Shown here: piece by piece, positions 1 through 8,137 of the stretch | Layout of the letters: each line of letters starts with the position of its first letter | How positions within the stretch are numbered: position 1 is the stretch's first letter | Source: Paenibacillus thalictri | GTDB taxonomy: Bacteria > Bacillota > Bacilli > Paenibacillales > NBRC-103111 | Assembly (NCBI RefSeq): GCF_004307995.1 | Contig: NZ_SIRE01000013.1 | Span: 1 to 64,000 of the forward strand | Length of the DNA: 64,000 nt | Reading direction: 5' to 3' | Notes under the pieces: model-generated | Told to the model about the DNA's origin: nothing | Databases searched by the model: none | The model's input: only the letters and a program-made list of their open reading frames with translations | Program-made: the position numbers and the translations under genes

Positions 1-255
1 GTCTCGTTGATCTTTCGTCAGACGCGAGGAGCGTCCTGGCGAGAACCGCATGATGAGACCGGAGATGCCTTCCTTTTCGTAGGCATGAATGTAGCTGCGA
101 ATTGTTTTTTCAGAACGACACATGATCGTAGCGATTTCACTTACAGGCATGTTCATTAATCGTAGACGAATCGTCTGAAGTCGCTCGTACATTCGACGGT
201 CTTTCGTTGACTTCATTCGTTCTTCAATAGCCGTCAGGGCTTCATTGGCTTCCAT
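1..255 (-). CDS. IS630-family transposase, N-terminal part (runs off the window)
   Basis: The reverse strand has an open frame of 85 codons from an ATG at 255 to the window edge. It begins MEANEALTAIEERM and contains the stretch NMPVSEIATIMCRSEKTIRS, a Tc1/mariner-type helix-turn-helix at roughly residues 35-60, followed by GLIMRFSPGRSSRLT, typical of the start of IS630-family transposases. The catalytic DDE domain would lie outside the window, so activity cannot be judged. A GGTGG motif precedes the start. The element ends somewhere in 256-345, hard against the 3' end of apbE, but its inverted repeat and TA target duplication could not be defined from one end. Confidence 0.75.
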   Translation of the reverse strand, partial: MEANEALTAIEERMKSTKDRRMYERLQTIRLRLMNMPVSEIATIMCRSEKTIRSYIHAYEKEGISGLIMRFSPGRSSRLTKDQRD

Positions 256-332
256 CCCGTTCACCACCCTCTTCAAGGTCTTTCTGAATTCGACAGTGAG
301 GGAGTAAAATCCTTCCTAATACTGGAAGATCA

Positions 333-1202
333 CTAATTCAATCTATATAGATGTGGTGTAATTAATATTCCTTTGAGACCAAGCTGCTCCAGCAGACGTT
401 TCCCCCGTTCCAAACCAAGCAGGAAAACAGCTGTTGCGAAAGCGTCGGCCATCATGGCGTACGGGGCGATCACACTGCAACTGATCCATTCGTTGGGCGA
501 TTGTTTTGTTATGGGGGCGATCATATGATGCATGCCGGCTTTCGCGGCGTTCCTGCGTTCGTAGCTGCCTGAGGTGCAGACCGCTTCGTTGGACAGGCCG
601 ACCGTTTGAATAAGCCCGTCTTCATAGATGGGATGCTGAATCCCGATTTTCCAGCTGTCTCCGTTTTCATCGGCTCCACCGGCATATAGGTCACCGCCTG
701 CGTTGACGACAAATCCTTCATAGCGTTTTAACTCATGTGAGGCCAGATCAACGGCAAATCCTTTAGCTACGGCTCCCAGATCAATGGTCAGCGGTTTTCG
801 CAAATACAACGTGCGGTTCCGGTCGTTTAACATAATATCCCGGTAAGTCGCCGAATCGGAGGGAGGGCCATGCATGATGTCACCGGTTAAATAATGCCGG
901 TCAAATCCATGAGCTGTCATCGTTGCCCCAATGGCCGGGTCAAATTTTCCGTTTGTCCTTTTGGCGACCTCCAGAGCGAAGCGGAGGGGTTCGAACAAAA
1001 AAGGGCTAATCGGGACCGGGGCTTCATACTGTTGACAAGCCATCATCAATTCACTGTCCGGACTGAACCGGCTGCAGGCTTGCTCCACTTTGCGAAATGC
1101 AGCAAAGGCGCGATCGATTGCCGCTTCCGCCTCATCCGTTGATTTTCGAGTGACGACTTCAATGTCAATGACGGTATCCATGAATATTTTTGACTTCTTC
1201 AT
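333..1202 (-). CDS. apbE: FAD:protein FMN transferase ApbE
   Basis: This enzyme transfers FMN from FAD onto a Thr/Ser of partner proteins, with Mg2+. The family motifs are clear: FDPAIGATM near residue 90, DLGAVAKGFAVD near 142 (FAD site), NAGGDLYAGG near 167, and AMMADAFATAVFLLG near 250 with the metal-binding Asp and Thr. At 289 residues it is short, because it lacks an N-terminal lipoprotein signal and the last few residues look replaced: the usual C-terminal strand ends here as GILITPHLYRLN and stops. The neighbouring IS630 element begins just beyond, so the end may be altered by the insertion. It lies 10 bp downstream of the gene for its probable substrate, the FMN-binding protein, on the same transcript. 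The call is firm; the exact localisation (cytoplasm versus surface) is open because no signal peptide is visible. Confidence 0.93.
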   Translation of the reverse strand: MKKSKIFMDTVIDIEVVTRKSTDEAEAAIDRAFAAFRKVEQACSRFSPDSELMMACQQYEAPVPISPFLFEPLRFALEVAKRTNGKFDPAIGATMTAHGFDRHYLTGDIMHGPPSDSATYRDIMLNDRNRTLYLRKPLTIDLGAVAKGFAVDLASHELKRYEGFVVNAGGDLYAGGADENGDSWKIGIQHPIYEDGLIQTVGLSNEAVCTSGSYERRNAAKAGMHHMIAPITKQSPNEWISCSVIAPYAMMADAFATAVFLLGLERGKRLLEQLGLKGILITPHLYRLN

Positions 1203-1212
1203 ATTTTTACCC

Positions 1213-1752
1213 CTAAGAAGTTAGCGCTTGCTCCAGCGCATTCTGCACCGCATCTTTGAAAGCCTGGGTACTATATGTCGCTCCCGATACATTGCGAACT
1301 TGCGCACTTTGATTTTGTATTACTTCCTCCGGTAGTCCCTCGACATCTTTCTTAGAATAATGCATGGCAAATCGGCTGATTTCCACGTCAGAAATTTTGT
1401 TGTTCTTAACGGTGACAGCCACTTGGATGGACCCGCGGCGATTCGAACCCGACCCTTGGTAAGTGCCGTCCTTATACGTGTTTTTTGATTGCGGGCTGTT
1501 CTGAACTCGCGATTGTTGCTGCCGTGACTGCTCCTGCTGCCGATCCTGATTAAGTCCGTTTTGTCCTCGCCGATGATCTTTATCGTGACGGAGGTGTTGT
1601 AATTCGCCATTGGATTGAGCGCTGGCTTGGATTTGTTGCGGCGGAGGTTGCGGAATCGATGCTTCTGTCTCCGTTACGAAGTATCCGGCGGCGTATATCG
1701 CACCGATAGCCGATGAACAAAGGGCCACCCACTTTTTATTCATTTTTGCCAT
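1213..1752 (-). CDS. Exported FMN-binding domain protein (ApbE substrate)
   Basis: A 179-residue protein with an N-terminal membrane segment (WVALCSSAIGAIYAAGYFV, about residues 8-26), a low-complexity Gln/Arg/Ser-rich linker (about 30-90) and a C-terminal FMN_bind domain (about 92-178). The domain ends with SGATYST, the motif whose Thr is the attachment point for covalent FMN in the NqrC/RnfG family. Family knowledge says such domains pass electrons at the outer face of the membrane. The gene is directly upstream of apbE, which fits enzyme and substrate made together. The ATG at 1752 is preceded by GGGGGA; an alternative ATG three codons later would remove MAK only. Which electron donor and acceptor it serves is not shown by the sequence. 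Confidence 0.88.
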   Translation of the reverse strand: MAKMNKKWVALCSSAIGAIYAAGYFVTETEASIPQPPPQQIQASAQSNGELQHLRHDKDHRRGQNGLNQDRQQEQSRQQQSRVQNSPQSKNTYKDGTYQGSGSNRRGSIQVAVTVKNNKISDVEISRFAMHYSKKDVEGLPEEVIQNQSAQVRNVSGATYSTQAFKDAVQNALEQALTS

Positions 1753-1875
1753 TAGAATCCCCCGATCTCTTCATAAAATAAGGCACTTTGCTCCTTAAGG
1801 TTATCTTTTTATTTCTAATCATAAATGGGGGATATGAAAAAGTACTGAAATTTATGCTGCTTAAATAGGGAACGG

Positions 1876-1889
1876 AAACCTATAGGTTT
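1876..1889. promoter_or_regulatory. Perfect 14-bp palindrome, candidate operator
   Basis: AAACCTATAGGTTT reads the same on both strands and sits in the 200-bp divergent region between the FMN-binding protein gene and the response regulator gene, about 25 bp upstream of a TATACT -10-like hexamer at 1915-1920. The position suits a binding site for the adjacent OmpR-type regulator or another factor. This is inference from symmetry and location only. Confidence 0.4.
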
Positions 1890-1956
1890 TCATTATTTTT
1901 TCATGGTTATTGTCTATACTTTGTAGAAGGAGCTTTTTGGAAGATGGGTGAAGGCG

Positions 1957-2649
1957 ATGCGTATTTTGCTTGTTGAAGACGATGCTAGACTCGGTTTTAT
2001 GATCCAGTATAAGCTTGCCGCCGGCGGTTATCAGGTGGATTGGGCTCAGAATTCGGAGGAAGCGGAAGATTTCCTGGCCGCGGGAACATTCGACTTATAT
2101 ATTTTGGATTGGATGCTGCCCGGGAAAACCGGTCTTGAATTGTGCAAACAGCGGAGAGAGCGGCAGGATAAGACGGCAATTTTAATGCTGACCGCTCGGG
2201 ACGCCGTGGAAGACCGGGTGAACGGTCTCATGCAGGGAGCGGACGATTATTTGGTTAAGCCTTTCGCTTTTGAAGAATTGTTCGCCAGAATCATTGCGTT
2301 GGATCGAAGAAAGCAAAGCGCGGGTTACGAACCAATTTATACGCTTGGCGATTTGAGCTTGAACCCGTTAACCCAGGAAGTGATCCGTGGAGGGGCGCCA
2401 ATTCAATTGACTAAACGGGAGCTGCAGCTTTTGACTTATTTGATGAGGCATCCGGGTGAAATATTGTCCAGGGAACGCATTTTAAATTATGTGTGGGGCA
2501 GCTCGGCCGACGTAACCTCTAACGCCGTCGATGCCATCGTGAAGCTCCTCCGCAAAAAACTGGACGATCCGTTTGATGTAAAAATGCTTCATAATGTTCA
2601 TGGACAAGGCTACCGCTTGACCGACAGTCAGGATGAACCTCATGATTAA
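1957..2649 (+). CDS. OmpR-family response regulator
   Basis: A phosphorylation-controlled transcription factor, about 230 residues. The receiver domain opens MRILLVEDDARLG, has the phospho-acceptor Asp in YILDWMLPG, the switch Thr in LTARD and the Lys in LVKPF. A PhoB-type winged helix follows (about 125-225), ending VHGQGYRL. It overlaps the histidine kinase gene by 17 bp, so the two form one system. The start is uncertain: a GTG at 1948 would add three residues; AAGGAG lies at 1927-1932, rather far from either start. ATG 1957 gives the usual family N-terminus. Its target is unknown; the divergent flavin module and the downstream DUF2231 gene are natural candidates. Confidence 0.92.
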   Translation: MRILLVEDDARLGFMIQYKLAAGGYQVDWAQNSEEAEDFLAAGTFDLYILDWMLPGKTGLELCKQRRERQDKTAILMLTARDAVEDRVNGLMQGADDYLVKPFAFEELFARIIALDRRKQSAGYEPIYTLGDLSLNPLTQEVIRGGAPIQLTKRELQLLTYLMRHPGEILSRERILNYVWGSSADVTSNAVDAIVKLLRKKLDDPFDVKMLHNVHGQGYRLTDSQDEPHD

Positions 2650-3967
2650 AGAAACGCGGAGAAAGCTGGTATTTATCTACAGTGGGATTATCGGTTTAAT
2701 TCTTGTTATTATGGCCATTTCCTTTTATTTGATTTTGTCCGGCATCATCCATCGGGATGAACATTACCGTATCGATATTGCAGGGAAGAGAGCGGCGGAG
2801 GAATGGCAGCGCCGCAATTCCCGTATGGACGGGGAAAATAAGCATCCGCTTCAGAAAGTCAAGATGGAGTGGGAGTATTTGCAAGGCGATCAATTTGCCC
2901 TGATTGAAGACCCGCAGGAGAATGTGGGTGTCCTTTCTCCCGGCACTAGAAACCCATTCAAAGACGAGACGATTCGGAAGCAGCTCAGAGGGGAGAATAA
3001 GGGGCGTGATTATTTTTACTTGGATAAAACGGATGGAGAAGCGAATCAAACTTATGTGGTTTCCCATATTGCCGATGTCAACAATTCGGGCAACGCCCTA
3101 TACATCGCTGAAGAAGTGAGCTCCCAAGTGAGGTTGCTCAGCGAGATGAGATGGCTGCTTGCAGGATTTACGCTTGTGCTGCTTGCGGTAGCTTCGGCGA
3201 CCGGGTACGTCCTTGCCGGCAGAGCGATGGTTCCCATTACCCGTTATTTTAAAAGACAACAGGAATTTACAGCCGACGCTTCTCACGAACTGCGGACTCC
3301 ATTAAGCATTTTACAGGCTTCCGCCGAAATTTTGGAAGAACAAAAGCAACAGCTGCCCCCCCTTCATCAGAAGGTGTTACAGCATATGAAAGAAGAAATT
3401 GTCAGAATGATTCGATTGACGGAACAATTGCTTGCGCTTGCGCGAAGCGACTCGCATCCGCCGCATAGCGGATATGCCGTATCGAGCTTGCGGCAAATTA
3501 TCCGAACCATTGTGGAGAGAATGAAGATTCCTGCCTCTAAAAAAAATATAACCATCGCTATGATCGGACCTGCAGCCGACTCACTCAAATTTTTCGGAGA
3601 CGCCGATCAAATGAATCAGCTTCTTTATATCCTTCTGGATAATGCGATTAAATACTCCTCTGCTGGAGAGAAGATAATGGTTCAGACTTTTCGGAGCGAA
3701 GCCGGCGATATGGTTATTAAAGTAACGGACCATGGGATTGGAATCCCGGCTGAGGATATTCCTAATTTGTTCGAAAGGTTTTACCGGGTGGACAAAGCAC
3801 GTTCTCGGGAGTTGGGCGGGACGGGATTAGGCTTGTCCATTGCTTACCGGATTGTTGAAATGCATGGCGGGAAAATCTCAGTTACAAGCGAACCGGGCAA
3901 GGGAAGCACTTTCGAGATCGTGCTGCCTGAATCCTCGATAAAAAAGGAGAATAACCATGATCAATGA
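2633..3967 (+). CDS. Membrane sensor histidine kinase
   Basis: A 444-residue two-pass kinase. One membrane helix lies near residues 10-35, an extracytoplasmic sensor of about 130 residues follows, and a second helix is at about 178-200 (LLAGFTLVLLAVASATGYVLAG). The HisKA box ASHELRTPLS carries the phosphorylated His, and the ATPase domain shows the N box LLDNAIKYS, G1 DHGIGIP and G2 GTGLGLSIAYRIVEMHGG. It has no obvious HAMP or PAS domain between helix and HisKA, so it belongs to the compact class. It overlaps the regulator gene upstream and the DUF2231 gene downstream (ATGATCAATGA arrangement), which implies translational coupling of all three. The signal sensed is unknown. Confidence 0.93.
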   Translation: MNLMIKETRRKLVFIYSGIIGLILVIMAISFYLILSGIIHRDEHYRIDIAGKRAAEEWQRRNSRMDGENKHPLQKVKMEWEYLQGDQFALIEDPQENVGVLSPGTRNPFKDETIRKQLRGENKGRDYFYLDKTDGEANQTYVVSHIADVNNSGNALYIAEEVSSQVRLLSEMRWLLAGFTLVLLAVASATGYVLAGRAMVPITRYFKRQQEFTADASHELRTPLSILQASAEILEEQKQQLPPLHQKVLQHMKEEIVRMIRLTEQLLALARSDSHPPHSGYAVSSLRQIIRTIVERMKIPASKKNITIAMIGPAADSLKFFGDADQMNQLLYILLDNAIKYSSAGEKIMVQTFRSEAGDMVIKVTDHGIGIPAEDIPNLFERFYRVDKARSRELGGTGLGLSIAYRIVEMHGGKISVTSEPGKGSTFEIVLPESSIKKENNHDQ

Positions 3968-4451
3968 AATAGTCACTCATATCCATTCGATCCTCGTACA
4001 TTTTCCGATCGCCATGATTGTGATCGGATTATGTTACGACCTGTTTGCCGCTTGGAAAAATCGTTCTTTAACGCCTAGTAAAGGTTTATGGATTTGGTTC
4101 GTGTCGGCGCTGACCGCCTGGCTGTCGGTAGCCACCGGACCCGAGCATGATGCCAGGGGAAACACGTCCTTTCTGGATCTTCATTCAACCCTTGCCGATA
4201 TTACAGCCTGGGCAGTGACTTTATTGTTGGCATGGCGCTTATGGATGGTATGGAAAGGAAACCGTTCTTTCGTCAAAGTGACTCTGGCCGGCTATCTGAT
4301 TTTATCCTTGCTTTCTTGTGTGCTGGTTCTGGGGACCGGGTATTACGGAGGAAAGATGGTTTATAGCGACGGAGTGGGAGTTAAAGTGAACGGCAACGAC
4401 GTTAATCCTCCCAAAGCCCGCCATATTAAGCAGGCCGAAAAAGCTCAGTAG
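3957..4451 (+). CDS. DUF2231-like four-helix membrane protein
   Basis: A 164-residue integral membrane protein with about four hydrophobic helices. The first contains HIHSILVHFPIAMIVIGL, the His-rich LVHFP signature of the DUF2231 family, whose members often sit beside c-type haem or redox proteins and may bind haem or metal through such histidines. A second conserved-looking patch is GPEHDARGNTSFLDLHSTLAD. It overlaps the kinase gene by 11 bp, so it is cotranscribed with the two-component system and may be part of the sensing unit or its target. A good terminator follows. Function is not known for the family; the redox idea rests on the neighbouring flavin module. Confidence 0.75.
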   Translation: MINEIVTHIHSILVHFPIAMIVIGLCYDLFAAWKNRSLTPSKGLWIWFVSALTAWLSVATGPEHDARGNTSFLDLHSTLADITAWAVTLLLAWRLWMVWKGNRSFVKVTLAGYLILSLLSCVLVLGTGYYGGKMVYSDGVGVKVNGNDVNPPKARHIKQAEKAQ

Positions 4452-4486
4452 GAACCACTAAAACCGTTGGTTGCCAAGCAAAATCC

Positions 4487-4520
4487 AAACCCGTGTAAAT
4501 TGCGGGTTTTTCTTTTTTTT
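4487..4520 (+). terminator. Rho-independent terminator after the DUF2231 gene
   Basis: A perfect 7-bp stem, AAACCCG (4487-4493) with CGGGTTT (4503-4509), a 9-nt loop, and a run of T broken by a single C up to 4520. It closes the two-component operon. Confidence 0.85.
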
Positions 4521-4586
4521 CTCGGACGGAAATAGTGAAGACAACGCTTTGAAATGAAATTCAAGAAAATTTTTACGAAATTTCTG

Positions 4587-4615
4587 TTGAATAATAGAGA
4601 GGACTGTCATATAAT
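4587..4615 (+). promoter_or_regulatory. SigA-type promoter of the prpD operon
   Basis: TTGAAT at 4587-4592, a 17-bp spacer and a perfect TATAAT at 4610-4615. Transcription would begin near 4622, directly in front of the putative GntR operator at 4628-4643, so a bound repressor would block initiation. The leader to the prpD start at 4743 is about 120 nt. Confidence 0.75.
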
Positions 4616-4627
4616 TAGCTCATAAGC

Positions 4628-4643
4628 AACCTGTATACAAGTT
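4628..4643. promoter_or_regulatory. Putative GntR-family operator, copy 1
   Basis: AACCTGTATACAAGTT is the exact reverse complement of the 16-mer at 8072-8087 in front of the GntR gene. The core TGTATACA is palindromic, as FadR/FCD-type sites usually are. It lies just after the expected transcription start of the prpD promoter. Confidence 0.7.
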
Positions 4644-4742
4644 GGTATTCAAGTAGTGAAACGATTTTCAAGATTTATAGAACTGTTTTTGATTATATGA
4701 AGTCTTTTGATGATTGGGGTTGCAAGAGGGGAGGGCAGCGAT

Positions 4743-6191
4743 ATGAGTATAAAAGAATTCGCCGTAAGAAATGAGATACAGACGGATCCATTGCTTATCG
4801 ATATTGCGGATTATGCATTGGATTATGTCATTAAAAGTGATGAAGCCTATCGCATCGCCCAACATGTATTGTTGGACTCGATCGGGAGCGGGATATTGGC
4901 GCTTCGTTTTCCGGAATGCACGAAGTTATTGGGGCCGATTGTTCCAGGCGCATTCCTGCAGGGAGGGGCCCGGGTGCCGGGAACAAGATTCGAACTTGAC
5001 CCCGTTCATGCTGCGTTTAATATCGGCTGCATGATTCGCTGGCTGGATTATAATGACACGTGGCTTGCCGCCGAATGGGGGCACCCGTCGGACAATCTGG
5101 GAAGTATTCTTGCCACGGCGGACTACATAAGCCGCAGCCGGATACAGGAAGGCAAATCGCCGTTAACGATTAAGGATGTGCTGACCGCTGCGATTAAAGC
5201 ACATGAAATTCAAGGGGTGCTGGCACTTGAGAACAGCTTGAATCGTGTAGGTCTGGATCATGTGTTGTTTGTAAAAATTGCTTCTACAGCCGTCATTACC
5301 GTGATGTTAGGCGGGAGCCGAGAGCAGGTTTTGAATGCGCTTTCCAATGCCTGGCTAGACGGGGGAAGCTTAAGGACGTACCGCCATGCCCCGAATACGG
5401 GATCGCGCAAATCATGGGCCGCCGGTGATGCGACCAGCCGGGCTGTACGATTAGCTTTGATGGCGTTAAACGGAGAAATGGGGTACGCAACTGCGCTTTC
5501 CGCCGACAACTGGGGGTTCCAGGATGTATTGTTCAAAGGGAACAACCTGGTGCTGGGACGTTCGCTGGGCTCTTACGTGATGGAAAACGTGCTGTTTAAA
5601 GTCAGTTTCCCTGCCGAATTTCATGCACAGACAGCGGTGGAATGCGCTTTTGCACTTCACGAATCGGTGAAGCGCCGATTGGCTGAAATTGATCGAATTA
5701 CATTGACAACCCATCAATCCGCCATCCGGATCATTGATAAAACAGGCCCTCTGCATAATCCGGCAGACCGGGATCATTGTTTGCAATATATGGTTGCCAT
5801 CGGCTTGTTGTTTGGCACTTTAACCGCTGAGCACTACGAAGATGAAACGGCGGCCGACCCGAGAATCGATGAGTTAAGGAGCAAAATGGCCGTCATCGAA
5901 GATGAGCGGTACAGCGAAGATTACCTCGATTCGGAAAAACGTTCCATCGCCAATGCGGTTCAGATCCATTTCAAGGATGGGACGCACACGGAAAAGATTG
6001 TATGCGAATATCCGATTGGCCATCGCAGACGGCGGGCGGAAGGTTTGCCGAAAGTTTTGGAAAAGTACGAATCCCATTTGTTGACCCGGTTCCCACGGAA
6101 AAAGACGTCCGAAATTTTGCAATTATGCACGGATTTTGATCGTTTAAGCGAAACGCCGGTTCACCAATTGATGAATATGCTGGTAATTTGA
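4743..6191 (+). CDS. prpD: MmgE/PrpD-family dehydratase
   Basis: A 482-residue member of the MmgE/PrpD family; the archetype is 2-methylcitrate dehydratase of the methylcitrate cycle, though the family also holds other hydro-lyases. Signatures include the N-terminal helical region with DSIGSGILAL, the stretch RWLDYNDTWLAAEWGHPSDNLG and the second-domain SFPAEFHAQTAVECAF. The frame is open from 4707, but ATG 4743 is chosen because GAGGGGAGG stands 8 bp before it and the family N-terminus begins there. It is the first gene of a long operon and is followed 31 bp later by a 2-methylisocitrate lyase, which supports a methylcitrate-type role. A methylcitrate synthase is not present in the window, so a different C7 or related tricarboxylate substrate is possible. 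Confidence 0.85.
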   Translation: MSIKEFAVRNEIQTDPLLIDIADYALDYVIKSDEAYRIAQHVLLDSIGSGILALRFPECTKLLGPIVPGAFLQGGARVPGTRFELDPVHAAFNIGCMIRWLDYNDTWLAAEWGHPSDNLGSILATADYISRSRIQEGKSPLTIKDVLTAAIKAHEIQGVLALENSLNRVGLDHVLFVKIASTAVITVMLGGSREQVLNALSNAWLDGGSLRTYRHAPNTGSRKSWAAGDATSRAVRLALMALNGEMGYATALSADNWGFQDVLFKGNNLVLGRSLGSYVMENVLFKVSFPAEFHAQTAVECAFALHESVKRRLAEIDRITLTTHQSAIRIIDKTGPLHNPADRDHCLQYMVAIGLLFGTLTAEHYEDETAADPRIDELRSKMAVIEDERYSEDYLDSEKRSIANAVQIHFKDGTHTEKIVCEYPIGHRRRRAEGLPKVLEKYESHLLTRFPRKKTSEILQLCTDFDRLSETPVHQLMNMLVI

Positions 6192-6222
6192 TTGTCGGAA
6201 TACGCTTGCGTAGGAGGTCATT

Positions 6223-7122
6223 ATGGCGTGGCTTATTGAAGAAGAACCCGATCAAAAAAAATTAGCCGGCGAATTCCGTAAGCTTGTCAGTACGGGATCG
6301 ATTGTAAAAATGCCCGGCACCCATGACGGAATGGCCGCGAGAGTGGCCAAGCAATTTGATTTTAAAGCGATCTACCTTTCGGGCGCCGCTTATACGGCCA
6401 GCCGGGGGCTGCCCGATCTAGGCATCATCTACTCCAACGAAGTTGCGGATCGCGCCCGGGAAATTGTTCGCGCATCGGGACTGCCGCTGCTGGTGGACAT
6501 CGATACCGGCTTCGGCGGGGTATTAAACGCAGCCCGTACGGCCAAAGAGATGGTAGAAGCGAAAGCGGCCGCCGTTCAACTTGAGGATCAGGAAATGCCG
6601 AAAAAATGCGGCCATTTAAACGGCAAAAAACTTGTACCGATTGAAGAGATGGTGCAAAAAATTCGCGCGATCAAAGAAATATGCCCTACGCTTTTTGTGC
6701 TTGCGCGTACGGATGCCAAAAGCGTGGAAGGAATGGATGCGGCTATTGACCGGGCCAAGCAATATGTTGCCGCCGGGGCGGACGGCATTTTCCCCGAGGC
6801 ACTGGAAAGCGAAGAGGAATTCAAGCGATTCCGTGCATCTGTAACCGGTCCTTTGCTGGCCAATATGACCGAATTTGGAAAGACGCCGTTTTATACAGCC
6901 CAGCAGTTTGAACAATGGGGATTTAACATGGTTATTTATCCTGTGACTTCGCTGCGTGTAGCCGCCAAAGCGTATGAGCGGGTTTTTGCGGAGATCAGCG
7001 AAAACGGAACGCAAGTCGGGTCGCTGCAAGAGATGCAAACCCGCAAACAATTGTACGAAACGATCCGGTATTACGATTACGAAGCGTTGGACGGGAAAAT
7101 AGCAAGGACCATTTTGCCTTAA
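6223..7122 (+). CDS. prpB: 2-methylisocitrate lyase (PrpB/MmgF type)
   Basis: A 299-residue member of the isocitrate lyase/PEP mutase superfamily. It resembles the Bacillus 2-methylisocitrate lyase along its length: IYLSGAAYTASRGLPDLGI, LLVDIDTGFGG, QLEDQEMPKKCGHLNGK with the catalytic KKCGH loop, ARTDA, FPEAL and LLANMTEFGKTP. The expected reaction is cleavage of 2-methylisocitrate to pyruvate and succinate. AGGAGG lies before the ATG. Together with PrpD it forms the last two steps of the methylcitrate cycle, which consumes propionyl-CoA. It is one of three lyases of often pyruvate-forming families in this operon (the others are the HpcH/HpaI and RraA-family proteins). Phosphonopyruvate-type activity is an alternative, but KKCGH and the C-terminal signature favour the methylisocitrate lyase. 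Confidence 0.9.
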   Translation: MAWLIEEEPDQKKLAGEFRKLVSTGSIVKMPGTHDGMAARVAKQFDFKAIYLSGAAYTASRGLPDLGIIYSNEVADRAREIVRASGLPLLVDIDTGFGGVLNAARTAKEMVEAKAAAVQLEDQEMPKKCGHLNGKKLVPIEEMVQKIRAIKEICPTLFVLARTDAKSVEGMDAAIDRAKQYVAAGADGIFPEALESEEEFKRFRASVTGPLLANMTEFGKTPFYTAQQFEQWGFNMVIYPVTSLRVAAKAYERVFAEISENGTQVGSLQEMQTRKQLYETIRYYDYEALDGKIARTILP

Positions 7123-7152
7123 TCAGGGCATTGGATTGGAGGATGGTTGCTG

Positions 7153-8055
7153 ATGCATGTGATTGAACGCGATCAATTCATATTCAGTTTCTCCGGCGAA
7201 CACGCGCCGGTTTTGACCGTCACGAGCGGGGAACATGTGGTATTGCGTACGAATGACTGCTTTTCCGGACAAATCAAGGGGGATCAGGATCTTGTTACTT
7301 CCATCGATTACGGGAAAATTAATCCGGCGACCGGTCCGGTTTTTGTCGAGGGCGCGCTGCCGGGAGATGTATTAAAGGCGGAAATCGTCCGGATTTCGCT
7401 GGACAGTCATGGGGTCATCACGACACTTCCGGGAATCGGAACGCTGATCCATCAATCGGAGATTCAGACAAAAATAATCCCCGTCAAGGAAGGAAGGCGC
7501 CTTCAGTTTTCCGACAAAATTCAGTTCGACTGCGCCCCCATGATTGGGGTCATCGGCGTAGCGCCGTCAGAGGGCGAAACGGCCTGCGGGCATCCCGGAC
7601 TGCACGGCGGAAATTTGGATACGAACTGCATCGCGGAAGGATCAACGGTTTATTTGCCAGTGTTTGTGCCCGGCGCCTTGTTTGCGCTTGGAGATCTCCA
7701 CGCTTCGATGGGGGACGGAGAAATGTGCGGAACCGGTGTGGAAATAGCCGGTGAAGTCGAGGTGCGTCTGACCGTACTGAAAGGTATGCGACTTCCTGCA
7801 CCTGTAGTCGAAACCAACCACGCTTGGTATACCGTCTCCAGCGATCACGATGTTCTTGCCGCAATCCGGATGGCGAGTGAACGTATGCAGGAAATGATCG
7901 TCCGTAGCTGGGAGCTGTCGCCGACAGATGCGTATTTGCTGATGGGAGCGGCAGGTGACGTGCAAATGAGCCAAGTCTGCAAACCTTGCCCGGTAGAGAC
8001 GGTCGTTCGTATACGAATGCCCAAACTGAAAGGAATGCCGGTACTGATCGGGTAA
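7153..8055 (+). CDS. Acetamidase/formamidase-family hydrolase
   Basis: A 300-residue FmdA/AmdA-family enzyme, expected to hydrolyse a short amide to acid and ammonia in the cytoplasm. Visible signatures are NPATGPVFVEGALPGD near residue 55, PMIGVIGVAP near 130, HGGNLDTN near 155 and GDLHASMGDGEMCGTGVE near 180, which form the metal site and core of this family. The frame is open from a TTG at 7147, but ATG 7153 is preferred because GGAGGA ends 9 bp before it. It follows prpB by 30 bp. With the nitrilase-type gene downstream, the operon has two independent carbon-nitrogen hydrolases, which suggests that the imported substrate carries one or more amide or nitrile groups. The true substrate is unknown. 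Confidence 0.9.
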   Translation: MHVIERDQFIFSFSGEHAPVLTVTSGEHVVLRTNDCFSGQIKGDQDLVTSIDYGKINPATGPVFVEGALPGDVLKAEIVRISLDSHGVITTLPGIGTLIHQSEIQTKIIPVKEGRRLQFSDKIQFDCAPMIGVIGVAPSEGETACGHPGLHGGNLDTNCIAEGSTVYLPVFVPGALFALGDLHASMGDGEMCGTGVEIAGEVEVRLTVLKGMRLPAPVVETNHAWYTVSSDHDVLAAIRMASERMQEMIVRSWELSPTDAYLLMGAAGDVQMSQVCKPCPVETVVRIRMPKLKGMPVLIG

Positions 8056-8064
8056 CATTTATGT

Positions 8065-8087
8065 TATAATCAACTTGTATACAGGTT
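8065..8087 (+). promoter_or_regulatory. Promoter -10 with GntR operator, copy 2
   Basis: TATAAT at 8065-8070 is followed at once by AACTTGTATACAGGTT (8072-8087), the exact inverted copy of the site before prpD. No good -35 is seen (only a weak TACTGA 17 bp upstream), so this may be a weak internal promoter. The position indicates autorepression of the GntR gene. Confidence 0.65.
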
Positions 8088-8137
8088 TACATGTAAGTTA
8101 AAATCCACGTTTGCAAAAAACGGACAAAAGGTGTGAT

